Source: a virus
Strand: one strand, 5' to 3'
IMG/VR virus record: IMGVR_UViG_3300035670_009774
Span: 1-57,558 of that record
DNA length: 57,558 bases
The notes under the pieces are model-generated. The model did not search any database and had not been told where the DNA came from. It saw only the letters and a list, made by a program, of their open reading frames with translations. Within the stretch, counting starts at the first letter, position 1, and each line of letters starts with the position of its first letter. The translations under genes were made by a program, and so were the position numbers. Of this stretch, positions 1 to 7,926 are shown one piece after another.

Positions 1-63
1 GTAAAAGTAGTTCAAGTTGAATTCCGCGAACATGAAAAAAACACAGCATTTTATAAAGGTTAA
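1..63 (+). CDS. 3' end of an upstream gene, QueD-like (partial)
   Basis: Twenty codons in frame 1 end at TAA (61-63), and queE starts three bases later. The fragment reads VEFREHEKNTAFYKG near its end, which resembles the C-terminal strand of 6-carboxytetrahydropterin synthase (QueD), where a Glu is followed by a short Thr/Ala/Tyr tail. QueD makes the substrate of QueE, the next gene, so position supports the guess. The fragment is too short for certainty. Confidence 0.4.
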   Translation, partial: VKVVQVEFREHEKNTAFYKG

Positions 64-65
64 TT

Positions 66-848
66 ATGGCACTAAAAAGAATTGAAGATTATAGCAAAAA
101 GCTACCAATCGTAGAACTTTACACATGCGTACAATCAGAAGGCAGTAGGGCAGGTCGTCCTACTGTTGCTGTACGCACAACAGGATGTACCCACCGTTGT
201 TATTTTGGTGAAGGTGGATGGTGTGATTCTTGGTACACAAGTATTCACCCCGAAAAAGGTAAATATTCATTTCAAGACATTGTAGATGTTTATAATGCTC
301 ATCCTGAAATTACAGAGATGATGTTAACTGGAGGTTCACCGAGTATGCACCCAGCACTTGTAAATGAATTAACACACTTTGCTAATGAAAGAAATATTAT
401 TATTACTATTGAAACTGAAGGATCCCATTTCTTGGAAACAGATTATCCACTGGGTCTTATTTCTTTTAGTCCTAAGTTTAGCAACAGCCTTCCCGTACTT
501 GGTGTTTCTACACCTATGGGGAGTATTGTAGACCAAAAAATGATTGATCAACATAATAAATTTCGTTTGAATAAAGATGCTATTAAACAATCAATGGAAT
601 ACCATTCTGATTACCATATGAAGGTTGTAGTCAACCCAGTTGAAGATCCTGAAACGTGGAATGAAATTAAAACATTCCTTGATGAATTAGGAGTACCTAA
701 AAATAAAATTTGGATTATGCCTCCTGGAGATAATCGTCAAGAATTGATTCGAGTTTATCCTATGGTAATTCAATGGTGTACAGATAATTATTACAATTTT
801 ACAGGTAGAGAACATATTATTGCATTTGATACAAAACGTGAAGTTTAA
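66..848 (+). CDS. queE: 7-carboxy-7-deazaguanine synthase QueE (radical SAM)
   Basis: 260 aa. QueE converts 6-carboxytetrahydropterin to 7-carboxy-7-deazaguanine, the step that forms the deazapurine ring of preQ0. The N-terminus has the substrate-binding pattern QSEGSRAGRPTVAVRTTGC. The radical-SAM cysteines are C41, C45 and C53, giving CX3CX7C instead of the usual CX3CX2C. MLTGGSPSM follows as the SAM-binding GG motif, and IWIMPPG near the C-terminus is also typical. It lies between a QueD-like tail and, further on, folE. In phages this pathway usually feeds 7-deazaguanine DNA modification that blocks restriction. No transglycosylase is seen in this window, so DNA as the target is inferred. 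Confidence 0.9.
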   Translation: MALKRIEDYSKKLPIVELYTCVQSEGSRAGRPTVAVRTTGCTHRCYFGEGGWCDSWYTSIHPEKGKYSFQDIVDVYNAHPEITEMMLTGGSPSMHPALVNELTHFANERNIIITIETEGSHFLETDYPLGLISFSPKFSNSLPVLGVSTPMGSIVDQKMIDQHNKFRLNKDAIKQSMEYHSDYHMKVVVNPVEDPETWNEIKTFLDELGVPKNKIWIMPPGDNRQELIRVYPMVIQWCTDNYYNFTGREHIIAFDTKREV

Positions 849-1237
849 TGGATATATTATCAACACACCCCGTTAAAAAATTAGATTTAGGTTTTCATGG
901 CAATCTATTTGGCGGCAAATTGCTTAGCTGGGTAGATGCCGCTGTTGCCGCTTATGCTATGGAACGTTGTCATAGTAAAAATATGATTACAGTAGCATTA
1001 GATAAATGTGTATTTGAGAAACCAGCTAAAGAAGGACAATTAGTAAAAATTTATGCTGATATGTCTAGAATAGGAACCACTTCAGCTACATTTGATGTAG
1101 AAGCTAGAAATTATAATGTTTTTAGAGGTGATGAGCAAATTATTTTAAAAACAAGTATGACTTTTGTTCGAGTAGATGATGAAGGTATTCCAATCCCTAT
1201 TTCAGAACAAGTAAAACGAGAATTTCAACATTTTTAA
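848..1237 (+). CDS. Acyl-CoA thioesterase, hotdog fold (YciA-like)
   Basis: 129 aa, starting in a TAATG overlap with queE. Residues 18-32 (GNLFGGKLLSWVDAA) match the hotdog thioesterase signature: Asn, the GG turn and the catalytic Asp at position 30 on the central helix. The length equals the single-hotdog YciA/cytosolic acyl-CoA hydrolase class, which cleaves acyl-CoA to free acid and CoA. A metabolic enzyme of this kind is unusual in a phage nucleotide operon. It could act on lipid turnover, or on a different thioester as a repurposed fold. The family call is firm, the substrate unknown. Confidence 0.8.
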   Translation: MDILSTHPVKKLDLGFHGNLFGGKLLSWVDAAVAAYAMERCHSKNMITVALDKCVFEKPAKEGQLVKIYADMSRIGTTSATFDVEARNYNVFRGDEQIILKTSMTFVRVDDEGIPIPISEQVKREFQHF

Positions 1238-1243
1238 ATATAA

Positions 1244-1753
1244 ATGAAACTTCAAACACTATTTACAGAACTTGAAATTAAAAATAAAGTAGGTGAAATT
1301 GCTTATAAAATTTCAAAACAAAAACACAATTCACCTCCTGTTTTTATTTGCGTTTTAAATGGCGCCTTTATGTTTTTTACGGATTTAGTGAAACATATAA
1401 AAGAATGCGAAATAGACTTTATAAGTGCGAAATCCTACACAGGTACAACACAGGGTGAGATAAAACTTTTAAAAGATATTACTAGTAATATTGAAGGAAA
1501 AGATGTTTATCTTGTAGATGATATATATGATTCTGGAAATACTATTAAGTTTTTAACTGAGCATCTTGCTTGGAAAAACCCAAAATCTATTACTCCTGTA
1601 GTTTTATTTAAACAATTTTATTCACACAATCCTAATTTAATTTATGGTTTTGAATTAGAAAATGAAAGTTGGTTAGTAGGTTATGGGTTAGATGATGAAA
1701 AAGGTCTTCAAAGAAATCTTAAACATATTGTTGGAATTCCTAGAGAGGATTAG
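1244..1753 (+). CDS. Hypoxanthine/purine phosphoribosyltransferase
   Basis: 169 aa, the normal length for a type I phosphoribosyltransferase. The PRPP-binding loop is at residues 88-100 (VYLVDDIYDSGNT), with the paired acidic residues D92 and D93. FICVLNGAFMF at the N-terminal side and the C-terminal WLVGYGLDDEKGLQRNL segment match the hypoxanthine-guanine class. The enzyme joins a free purine to PRPP to give the nucleotide. Next to queE and folE it may salvage host purines or accept a 7-deazapurine base. Base specificity cannot be read from sequence. Confidence 0.82.
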   Translation: MKLQTLFTELEIKNKVGEIAYKISKQKHNSPPVFICVLNGAFMFFTDLVKHIKECEIDFISAKSYTGTTQGEIKLLKDITSNIEGKDVYLVDDIYDSGNTIKFLTEHLAWKNPKSITPVVLFKQFYSHNPNLIYGFELENESWLVGYGLDDEKGLQRNLKHIVGIPRED

Positions 1754-1776
1754 TATATTATATAAAAATAAAAATC

Positions 1777-2205
1777 ATGAATGTATCTCAAGCATTAAAG
1801 CAAAAAAACAAATTAATTGTTGAATTAAAAAAGCAATATCAAATTGCACAAAAATTTAATTCTCAAGAAGAAGGGAATGTTAGACGCTATTCAGTGCAAA
1901 ACGCATTGGATAAAGCTGTTGAGTTAACTATAGAGTTAACTGATTTAAAAACCAAAATTCACTTGGCAAATGCCCCAGTATACGATAAGATTTTTCGTAT
2001 GGCTGAATTGAAAAACCGTATTAAGGAACTGAGAAAAATTCCAACGGACGAAGGAAAAGTAGAAGCACGATTCAGTTCAGTAGCATCTGTAAAAGAAGTG
2101 GAAATTAATATTGCCCAACTTGATGAAATGGTCCAAACATTGGAAGCAAGAATTGATGAAATTCAAGCTGAGTTGGACGTTCATAACGCAACAACACAAA
2201 TTTAA
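1777..2205 (+). CDS. Coiled-coil protein of unknown function
   Basis: 142 aa. The chain is almost wholly alpha-helical, with heptad-like Leu/Ile spacing at about residues 1-25, 45-65 and 105-137 and a charged, Lys/Glu-rich composition. No enzyme motif, signal peptide or membrane segment is visible. A middle segment (LANAPVYDKIFRMAELKNRI) looks like a conserved hinge. It is the last gene before the structured segment at 2209-2400. A structural or DNA-associated role is possible but not shown. Confidence 0.7.
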   Translation: MNVSQALKQKNKLIVELKKQYQIAQKFNSQEEGNVRRYSVQNALDKAVELTIELTDLKTKIHLANAPVYDKIFRMAELKNRIKELRKIPTDEGKVEARFSSVASVKEVEINIAQLDEMVQTLEARIDEIQAELDVHNATTQI

Positions 2206-2208
2206 TTT

Positions 2209-2400
2209 GAGTAGGGAGTGATGATAAATTGATTTTCGATGTCGTACAATTCTACTATGAGCCAAATAGCGGATAAGTGATAATGATAAGGTACGCCAAC
2301 ATCAAAATTTAAATACTCAAAACATCAATCCTCGCGCACTTTCAATAAATTTAAACCTCTTTGAACTGGACTAGATTATTGATTTTGATTCGCTCCCCTC
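2209..2400 (+). ncRNA. Candidate structured RNA or cruciform between two genes
   Basis: A 192-nt non-coding segment starts four bases after the stop at 2205. An 11-bp closing stem pairs 2209-2211 and 2214-2221 with 2390-2397 and 2398-2400, with a 2-nt bulge (TA) and one G-U pair. An inner arm pairs GATGTCGTAC (2238-2247) with GTACG (2291-2295) and ACATC (2299-2303) across a 3-nt bulge, and continues as ATTTT (2232-2236) with AAAAT (2304-2308). A weaker arm pairs 2324-2329 with 2378-2383. No known RNA family is recognised. The segment ends before the folE promoter, so it is not the folE leader from that promoter. Strand assignment follows the genes. Confidence 0.45.
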
Positions 2401-2407
2401 ATTTTAA

Positions 2408-2439
2408 TTTGGATATTTTAAATATCCTTTATACATTTA
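2408..2439 (+). promoter_or_regulatory. Promoter for folE, Bacteroidota type
   Basis: TTTG at 2408-2411, a 20-bp gap, then TACATTTA at 2432-2439, 21 bp before the folE ATG. It matches the other promoters of this window in spacing and boxes. Confidence 0.7.
2411..2427. repeat. 17-bp palindrome inside the folE promoter spacer
   Basis: GGATATTT-T-AAATATCC has perfect 8-bp arms around a single central T. It fills most of the gap between the -33 and -7 boxes, a position where a bound repressor or an extruded hairpin would block RNA polymerase. It is probably an operator. Confidence 0.6.
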
Positions 2440-2460
2440 AATACAAAATTAATTAGTTAT

Positions 2461-3156
2461 ATGGAAAACAAAAGACGAAAAAACCACACTGATTTAGAGT
2501 GTGTTAAAACAGGTTTCGCTAATGGAGTTGCACCTGGATTCCCCCTTACCGAGAAAGAAAAGTGGTCAATGGTAGATGAAGCAGAAGAAGCTTATGGTAA
2601 ATTTCTTGATGCTCTAGGATGTGACTGGAGAAATGATCCAAATTCAATGGAAACACCTCGCCGTGTAGCTAAAGCTTATGTATTTGATTTATGGAAAGGT
2701 CGTTACGATGCTATGAGTGATATCACTTCATTCCCTTCAGATGGTTATGATGGTATTGTAATTGAAAGAAATATTCCTGTTACTTCAATGTGTTCACATC
2801 ACCACCAAACAATTGGAGGAGTAGTTCATGTTGGTTATGTAGTTGGTAAAGAAGGTCAAGTAATTGGTTTATCTAAGTTAAATAGAATTGTTGAATTGTT
2901 TGGTCGTAGAGGAGCAATTCAAGAACAACTAACATCTGCTATTCATAATGCTGTTGATAAAGTATGTGAAGGTAATAAAGGTGTTATTGTTACTGTAGTA
3001 GCAACACATAATTGTGTATCTTGTAGAGGTGTAAAACATCAAGGTGCTTCAATGGTTACAACCAAAGCATCAGGTGTATTTATGGAAAATGATAATCAAG
3101 CACGTAAAGAATTTTTTGATTCATTGAAAATTAATAACGGAGGACACCAGATATGA
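2461..3156 (+). CDS. folE: GTP cyclohydrolase I
   Basis: 231 aa. FolE converts GTP to 7,8-dihydroneopterin triphosphate, the first step toward both folate and 7-deazaguanine. Visible motifs are METPRRVAKAY (about 63-73), the zinc and active-site segment TSMCSHHHQTIGG with C111 and H113-H115, LSKLNRIVELFGRR (137-150), and the second metal cysteine C175 in HNCVSCRG. The ATG lies 21 bp downstream of the promoter at 2408-2439, which fixes the start. With QueD-like and QueE upstream, it should supply the preQ0 branch. Overlaps the next gene by 4 bp. Confidence 0.93.
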   Translation: MENKRRKNHTDLECVKTGFANGVAPGFPLTEKEKWSMVDEAEEAYGKFLDALGCDWRNDPNSMETPRRVAKAYVFDLWKGRYDAMSDITSFPSDGYDGIVIERNIPVTSMCSHHHQTIGGVVHVGYVVGKEGQVIGLSKLNRIVELFGRRGAIQEQLTSAIHNAVDKVCEGNKGVIVTVVATHNCVSCRGVKHQGASMVTTKASGVFMENDNQARKEFFDSLKINNGGHQI

Positions 3157-3770
3157 GTCTACTAGAACAAAAACAAGCTGAATTAATTGAATTATTAGCA
3201 GGTCAAGTAGTAGATTTATCTATGATGTCTAAAATTGAACTTGGAAATGATGTAATTCAAGAATGGTCTCGATTGAATCTAGAGATTAATAATCTAAAAG
3301 ACAATTATGTACCATTTGTAAGTGAAGTTGAAGATTTTAATTCCCTAATGAATAAACCTAACAACTATGAACCGACAATTCCAGAAAATAGATCAGAGTG
3401 GGAATTCGTTTATAACTTCATTCTTGAAGAGCTTGAAGAATATAAACATGCTTGTGAAACCGGAAACATCGTTGAAGTTTTGGATGCGTTGTGTGACATT
3501 ACTTACGTTTCCCTTGGGAACGGTGCTATGCTTCATGGTCTTAAGAATAAAGTTTGGCCCGCTTATATGGAAGTACAGGCGTCGAATTTATCGAAAGCTT
3601 GTAGATCTCAAGAAGAGGCAGAAGAGACTGTACAAGTACGTTCCAAAGAACAAGGCGAAACATGTCATTGGGAAAAGGTTGGTGACAATTATATTGTATA
3701 CCGTAGCCGTGATAGGAAAGTTATGAAAAATATCAATTATTTTAGACCTGATCTTAAAAAATTCTTTTAA
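3153..3770 (+). CDS. MazG / PRA-PH-like NTP pyrophosphohydrolase
   Basis: 205 aa. The central region carries the all-alpha NTP-pyrophosphatase signature: EELEEYKHA (about residues 91-99) followed by EVLDALCDITYV, giving the ExxE plus ExxD metal-binding pairs. The C-terminal part (WPAYMEVQASNLSKA) is typical of phage members of the phosphoribosyl-ATP pyrophosphohydrolase-like group. These enzymes hydrolyse (d)NTPs to the monophosphate. A role beside the DNA polymerase in cleaning non-canonical nucleotides or lowering ppGpp is plausible. The first 65 residues are an extra helical region of unknown role. Confidence 0.75.
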   Translation: MSLLEQKQAELIELLAGQVVDLSMMSKIELGNDVIQEWSRLNLEINNLKDNYVPFVSEVEDFNSLMNKPNNYEPTIPENRSEWEFVYNFILEELEEYKHACETGNIVEVLDALCDITYVSLGNGAMLHGLKNKVWPAYMEVQASNLSKACRSQEEAEETVQVRSKEQGETCHWEKVGDNYIVYRSRDRKVMKNINYFRPDLKKFF

Positions 3771-6373
3771 TGTATCAATCGATATATTACGACAGAGAAA
3801 GTTATCAATATTATTTAAGAGACGACAAGCGAGGTTGGAAGATATTTAATTATCAACCAACCTGCTATGTTGCTGATGTTGATGGTGAGTATGAAACATT
3901 AGATGGTACTAGAGTATCACCTGTTAAGAAAATTGACTGGAAAGATCCTAAATATTTTGAAAAAGACGTAGACAAAAATACTAGAGTACTAGTCGATTTT
4001 TATTCTGAATCAGATGATACTCCTTCTTATCACAATTTAGTTTACTTAGATATTGAGTGTGAAATTGCAGGAGCACTTACACCTGAAAATATTAAAGATC
4101 CTAAAGGTAAAATTACATCAATTGCTTTATATGATAATAATAGTAAAAAATACTACTGTTTGATTTTAGATGAAAAACAATTGATGAAAGATGCTACATC
4201 AGAAGGTAAAGAAGTAATCCCATATAAATCAGAAAAAGAATTACTTAGTGGATTTCTTGACATCTGGATCAAACTTGATCCTACTATCATTTCAGGATGG
4301 AATAGTGAATTTTTTGATATCCCTTATCTATACTATCGTATTTCTAAAATATTAAGTACAGAATTAGCTCAATATTTATCTCCTATTCAAAAAGTTAAAT
4401 CTACATCTATGTTTGATAGTGGAGTAATGACTGATTTTGTAGTAATAGGAGGTGTTAATCATTTAGATTATATGAACTTATTTAAAAAGTTCATTACTAA
4501 ACAAGAACCAAGTTATGCTTTAGGTAATATTGGAGAAAAATATGTTAAGTTAGGTAAAATTGACTATAAAGGATCTCTTGATAAATTATTTAGAGAAGAT
4601 ATAAATACATTTATCGAATATAATATTCGAGACGTTGAAATTATTGTTGAATTAGAAAAATCACTCAAGTTTATTGACTTAACAGTTACAATTGCTCACT
4701 TATGTCATACAACTTATGAATCAATTTATTACTCAACAGTATTAAATGATGGAGCTATTTTAACTTATCTAAAACGTAAGGGAATTGTATCTCCTAATAA
4801 ACCTACTACTTATAATCCTGTACTTAAAGAAATTAAGGAAGAATATGCTGGAGGTTATTTAAAAGATCCTGTACCTGGTTTATATGAATGGGTTATTGAC
4901 CTTGACTTTACTTCGTTGTATCCATCGATTATTCGTTCACTTAATATGGGTATTGAAACATTAGTAGGACGCGTTGTAAACACAGGTAAATTCGATAATC
5001 AATGGTCATTAAGGGAACTCAAAAAAATGGATCCTGAAAAATTTGTTGAAATTGAAAAGGTTAAAAAAGATAGAAAACTTATTCGTTCTGAAATTAAAGT
5101 AAAACATCTAATAGAACTTATTGAAGAAGGTGACCTACTCATTTCAGCTCCAGGAGTAATATTCCGTAAAGATAAGTCAAGTGTTGTTTGTGAAATTTTA
5201 GCTGACTGGTTTGCTAAACGTCAAGAATATAAGGCGTTAATGAAAAAAGCATATAAGGTTGATAACGATCCTGTAATGGGAGAATTTTATAACAAACGTC
5301 AACACGCGTATAAAATTAAATTAAATGATGTTTACGGGGTATTTGCTATTAATGGTTGGAGATACACTGATGGACACAAATTCATCAGTAAAGCTATTAC
5401 ACTTACTGGTCAAAGATTAACTCAAGAGTCAATTAAGTTTGTAAATGAATGGATGAATACAGAATTAGGAACTAAAGATAAAGATTATATTGTCACATCA
5501 GATACCGATTCATTATTTATTCAAACTAAAGAATTAATTCTTCAACGTAATCCTGAATTAGCAAATGGTACTCAAGATGAAATTGTAAAAGCGGTCCTTG
5601 AAGTTGCTACTGAAATTCAAAAATTAGCAAATGATCATTTACATGTTTTAGTACAAGAGTTATTTAATGTTAAATATCCTGACGAACCACATTACTTTGA
5701 ATTAAAACAAGAAGTTGTACTTGATAGAGGTTATTTTGCTGGTAAACGTAGATATGCAATGCATATTGTAAATAAAGAAGGTGTACCAACAGATGAGCTA
5801 GATATGAAGGGTCTAGATTTGATGAAATCAAATTTCCCTCCACTATTTAGAAAGTTTGGAGAACATATTTTAAATGAAATTATGTTTGGTACTTCTAAAA
5901 CTAGTATTGATAAACAGGTGCTTGAATTTAGAGAATCACTTAGAACAGTAGGTTGGGAACAAATCCTAAAACCTACAGGATTAAAGAAAATGAGTGAATA
6001 TATTGCTTCAGGCCCCACAGCAGGTGAAATATTTAGTAAATTAGGTTTAAAATGTCCTATTAATACTAAAGCAGCTATCTATTATAATGATTTACTTCGT
6101 TTTAAAGGATTAGATAAAAAACATCCAACTTTTCAAATAGGAGATAAAATGTACATTGGATATCTGAAGGAGAATCCGTATCGTATCGACGTGATAGGAT
6201 TTAATGGACATAGCGATCCTCCTGAAATTATGGAGTTTATTGAAAAATATATTGATAGAGATGGACTATTTGATTCTGTTATGAAAAATAAATTAGAAGG
6301 CATCTACAGTGACTTAGGTTGGGGTATGCCTGTATTTAATAAAAAAGTTAACAAATTCTTTACATTCGAATAA
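3770..6373 (+). CDS. Family B DNA polymerase (T4 gp43-like)
   Basis: 867 aa, close to T4 gp43. The replicative polymerase has an intact 3'-5' exonuclease: Exo I D94-I-E96, Exo II around N178 and D183 (GWNSEFFDIP), and Exo III YNIRDVE with D288. Polymerase motif A is DLDFTSLYPSII (D377), motif B KIKLNDVYGVFA (from K515), and motif C SDTDS (D578, D580). The protein ends in KKVNKFFTFE, whose aromatic tail could be the clamp-binding peptide. It starts in a TAATG overlap with the MazG-like gene and is followed after 3 bp by the sliding clamp. Confidence 0.96.
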   Translation: MYQSIYYDRESYQYYLRDDKRGWKIFNYQPTCYVADVDGEYETLDGTRVSPVKKIDWKDPKYFEKDVDKNTRVLVDFYSESDDTPSYHNLVYLDIECEIAGALTPENIKDPKGKITSIALYDNNSKKYYCLILDEKQLMKDATSEGKEVIPYKSEKELLSGFLDIWIKLDPTIISGWNSEFFDIPYLYYRISKILSTELAQYLSPIQKVKSTSMFDSGVMTDFVVIGGVNHLDYMNLFKKFITKQEPSYALGNIGEKYVKLGKIDYKGSLDKLFREDINTFIEYNIRDVEIIVELEKSLKFIDLTVTIAHLCHTTYESIYYSTVLNDGAILTYLKRKGIVSPNKPTTYNPVLKEIKEEYAGGYLKDPVPGLYEWVIDLDFTSLYPSIIRSLNMGIETLVGRVVNTGKFDNQWSLRELKKMDPEKFVEIEKVKKDRKLIRSEIKVKHLIELIEEGDLLISAPGVIFRKDKSSVVCEILADWFAKRQEYKALMKKAYKVDNDPVMGEFYNKRQHAYKIKLNDVYGVFAINGWRYTDGHKFISKAITLTGQRLTQESIKFVNEWMNTELGTKDKDYIVTSDTDSLFIQTKELILQRNPELANGTQDEIVKAVLEVATEIQKLANDHLHVLVQELFNVKYPDEPHYFELKQEVVLDRGYFAGKRRYAMHIVNKEGVPTDELDMKGLDLMKSNFPPLFRKFGEHILNEIMFGTSKTSIDKQVLEFRESLRTVGWEQILKPTGLKKMSEYIASGPTAGEIFSKLGLKCPINTKAAIYYNDLLRFKGLDKKHPTFQIGDKMYIGYLKENPYRIDVIGFNGHSDPPEIMEFIEKYIDRDGLFDSVMKNKLEGIYSDLGWGMPVFNKKVNKFFTFE

Positions 6374-6376
6374 ATC

Positions 6377-7117
6377 ATGATAAACAAATTAGATCTTACC
6401 TCAGTTATTTCAAAATATTACCTAAATGGTATGATTGAAGCTGTTAAATGGGATATTCAAGATGAAAATATGGTAATTAAATTTAATGCACCTACTAAAG
6501 AAATGATTGGTCGTGTTGAGTTTAATGAAATGCCTCTTGAAGATTCAACAATTGCAATTAGTAATACTACTCAATTAAATAAATTAATTGGTATTACAAA
6601 TGGTTATTTAGATTTAAAATATGAAAAAATTAATAAATTTATTACTAAATTAATTATTGCTGATAATCAATTTACTCTTAATTATGCTTTAGCTGATACA
6701 ATGATTATTCCTAAAGCTGGAGAAGTAACAGGTGAAATGTCTTGGAATATTGAAGCACCTTTAGATAATGAAAGTATTAATGCCATTGTTAGAGCCAAAT
6801 CAGCATTAGCTGAAAGTGAAACAGTAGTAATTAAACCACATGAAAATGCTGATGGTGAATTTCAAATTGAAATGCAATTTGGAGGTAATGTAGAACATGC
6901 TAATAAAGTATCATTTTACATCCCAGGAGCAAAAACAACAGATCTACCAGATGATTTCAAAGAACATTACAATTCAAATATGATTAAAGAAATTATGTAT
7001 TGTAATAAAGATATGGTAGGTGGAACTATTAGTATCAATTTAGAAGGTATTATGAAGTTAGAATTTGAAAACGATTCTGTAAAAAGTACATACTATCTTG
7101 TATCAAAAGAAATCTAA
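6377..7117 (+). CDS. DNA polymerase sliding clamp (gp45-like)
   Basis: 246 aa, slightly longer than T4 gp45 (228 aa). Its position immediately behind the polymerase, the repeating beta-alpha pattern with two similar halves, and acidic-basic alternation fit a trimeric processivity clamp. The N-terminal half runs to about residue 110 and the C-terminal half contains VSFYIPG and ends in STYYLVSKEI. Clamps have no catalytic motif, so the call rests on context, size and overall pattern. In T4-like phages the clamp also activates late transcription. Confidence 0.8.
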   Translation: MINKLDLTSVISKYYLNGMIEAVKWDIQDENMVIKFNAPTKEMIGRVEFNEMPLEDSTIAISNTTQLNKLIGITNGYLDLKYEKINKFITKLIIADNQFTLNYALADTMIIPKAGEVTGEMSWNIEAPLDNESINAIVRAKSALAESETVVIKPHENADGEFQIEMQFGGNVEHANKVSFYIPGAKTTDLPDDFKEHYNSNMIKEIMYCNKDMVGGTISINLEGIMKLEFENDSVKSTYYLVSKEI

Positions 7118-7140
7118 CGTATATTTATAAATAAAATAAA

Positions 7141-7767
7141 ATGACACAAGAGCAACTTCGTATGCAAATGTTGGCGGGTATTATCACTGAAGGTCAATTT
7201 AAAGCAAAATTAAATGAAGAATTATCTGATGATGTTAAACAATATTTAAAAGATAACTTTGAAATGTATTTAGAAGGTGGAGATGAATTCGAAGAAGAAC
7301 CAGGAGAAACCCACACATTTACAATGGAAGCTGATGAATTTGGAAACCCAGAATATTATGATGATGCTGATACATTTAAAAAAGCAATAGAACAATTAAA
7401 AAGTTCATCTTTTATTCTTGATTCTGATAAAGAAGAAGATTTTGTTGGGGAAGGATATGGAAAAATTACTTTTACAACTGATGGAACTAATATAAAACTT
7501 TCTTTTACTGTCCCCAAATATGATAATAAAAATGATAATAAAAATGATGGTAAAAATAAATGGTCTAAAAGTTTTGAAAATCATATACAAGCATTAAAAG
7601 ATGAATTGGGTGATGAATATGAAGATGCTAAGATAAATTCAAGTTTGGAAGGTGATGGAAATAAACCTACTATATCTTCTAAAATAGATGGTAATCCTGT
7701 TAAAGTTTTTAAAACAATACATGATGAAGATGGAAATATAGAAGATCAAAAATTATACAATTATTAG
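7141..7767 (+). CDS. Acidic protein of unknown function
   Basis: 208 aa, strongly acidic, with long Asp/Glu/Asn-rich low-complexity stretches (about 120-160). The N-terminus QLRMQMLAGIITEGQFKAKL is a compact amphipathic helix that I believe recurs in Bacteroidota phage proteins, though no function is known to me. There is no membrane segment and no catalytic motif. It is the last gene before a strong terminator (7799-7826), so it closes the replication operon. Confidence 0.7.
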   Translation: MTQEQLRMQMLAGIITEGQFKAKLNEELSDDVKQYLKDNFEMYLEGGDEFEEEPGETHTFTMEADEFGNPEYYDDADTFKKAIEQLKSSSFILDSDKEEDFVGEGYGKITFTTDGTNIKLSFTVPKYDNKNDNKNDGKNKWSKSFENHIQALKDELGDEYEDAKINSSLEGDGNKPTISSKIDGNPVKVFKTIHDEDGNIEDQKLYNY

Positions 7768-7798
7768 TTAGTTTAAAAATAAAATAAACTTTACAGAA

Positions 7799-7826
7799 AA
7801 GCTTGTCTACCGACAGGCTTTTTCTT
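7799..7826 (+). terminator. Rho-independent terminator
   Basis: AAGCTTGTC (7799-7807) pairs with GACAGGCTT (7812-7820) around a TACC loop: 9 bp including one G-U pair. A T-rich tail follows (7819-7826). It ends the operon from folE through the gene at 7141-7767. Confidence 0.85.
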
Positions 7827-7860
7827 ATCTTTAATATATGTATATAAGACAAAACCATGA

Positions 7861-7871
7861 CTTTAGGGAGC
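7861..7871. repeat. Left arm of an 11-bp inverted repeat around hsp20
   Basis: CTTTAGGGAGC is the exact reverse complement of 8362-8372 (GCTCCCTAAAG). The two arms flank the Hsp20 gene 490 bp apart. In RNA they could pair and tie the two ends of the message together. Confidence 0.55.
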
Positions 7872-7926
7872 AAGTTTTGTTAATGTTTAACCCGCTGATC
7901 TTAGGACAGCACAAATTTAAAATGAT

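Noticed and set aside
369-590. Minus-strand ORFs throughout (e.g. 369-590, 5731-6018, 10386-10586, 55413-55706)
   Set aside because: All lie opposite strong plus-strand genes, lack promoter-like sequence and read as low-complexity shadows. No minus-strand gene is supported.
7126-7133. T4-type late promoter TATAAATA upstream of 7141
   Set aside because: The octamer fits, but the genome is so A/T-rich that single matches are expected, and it lies only 7 bp before the ATG. No set of such sites was found.
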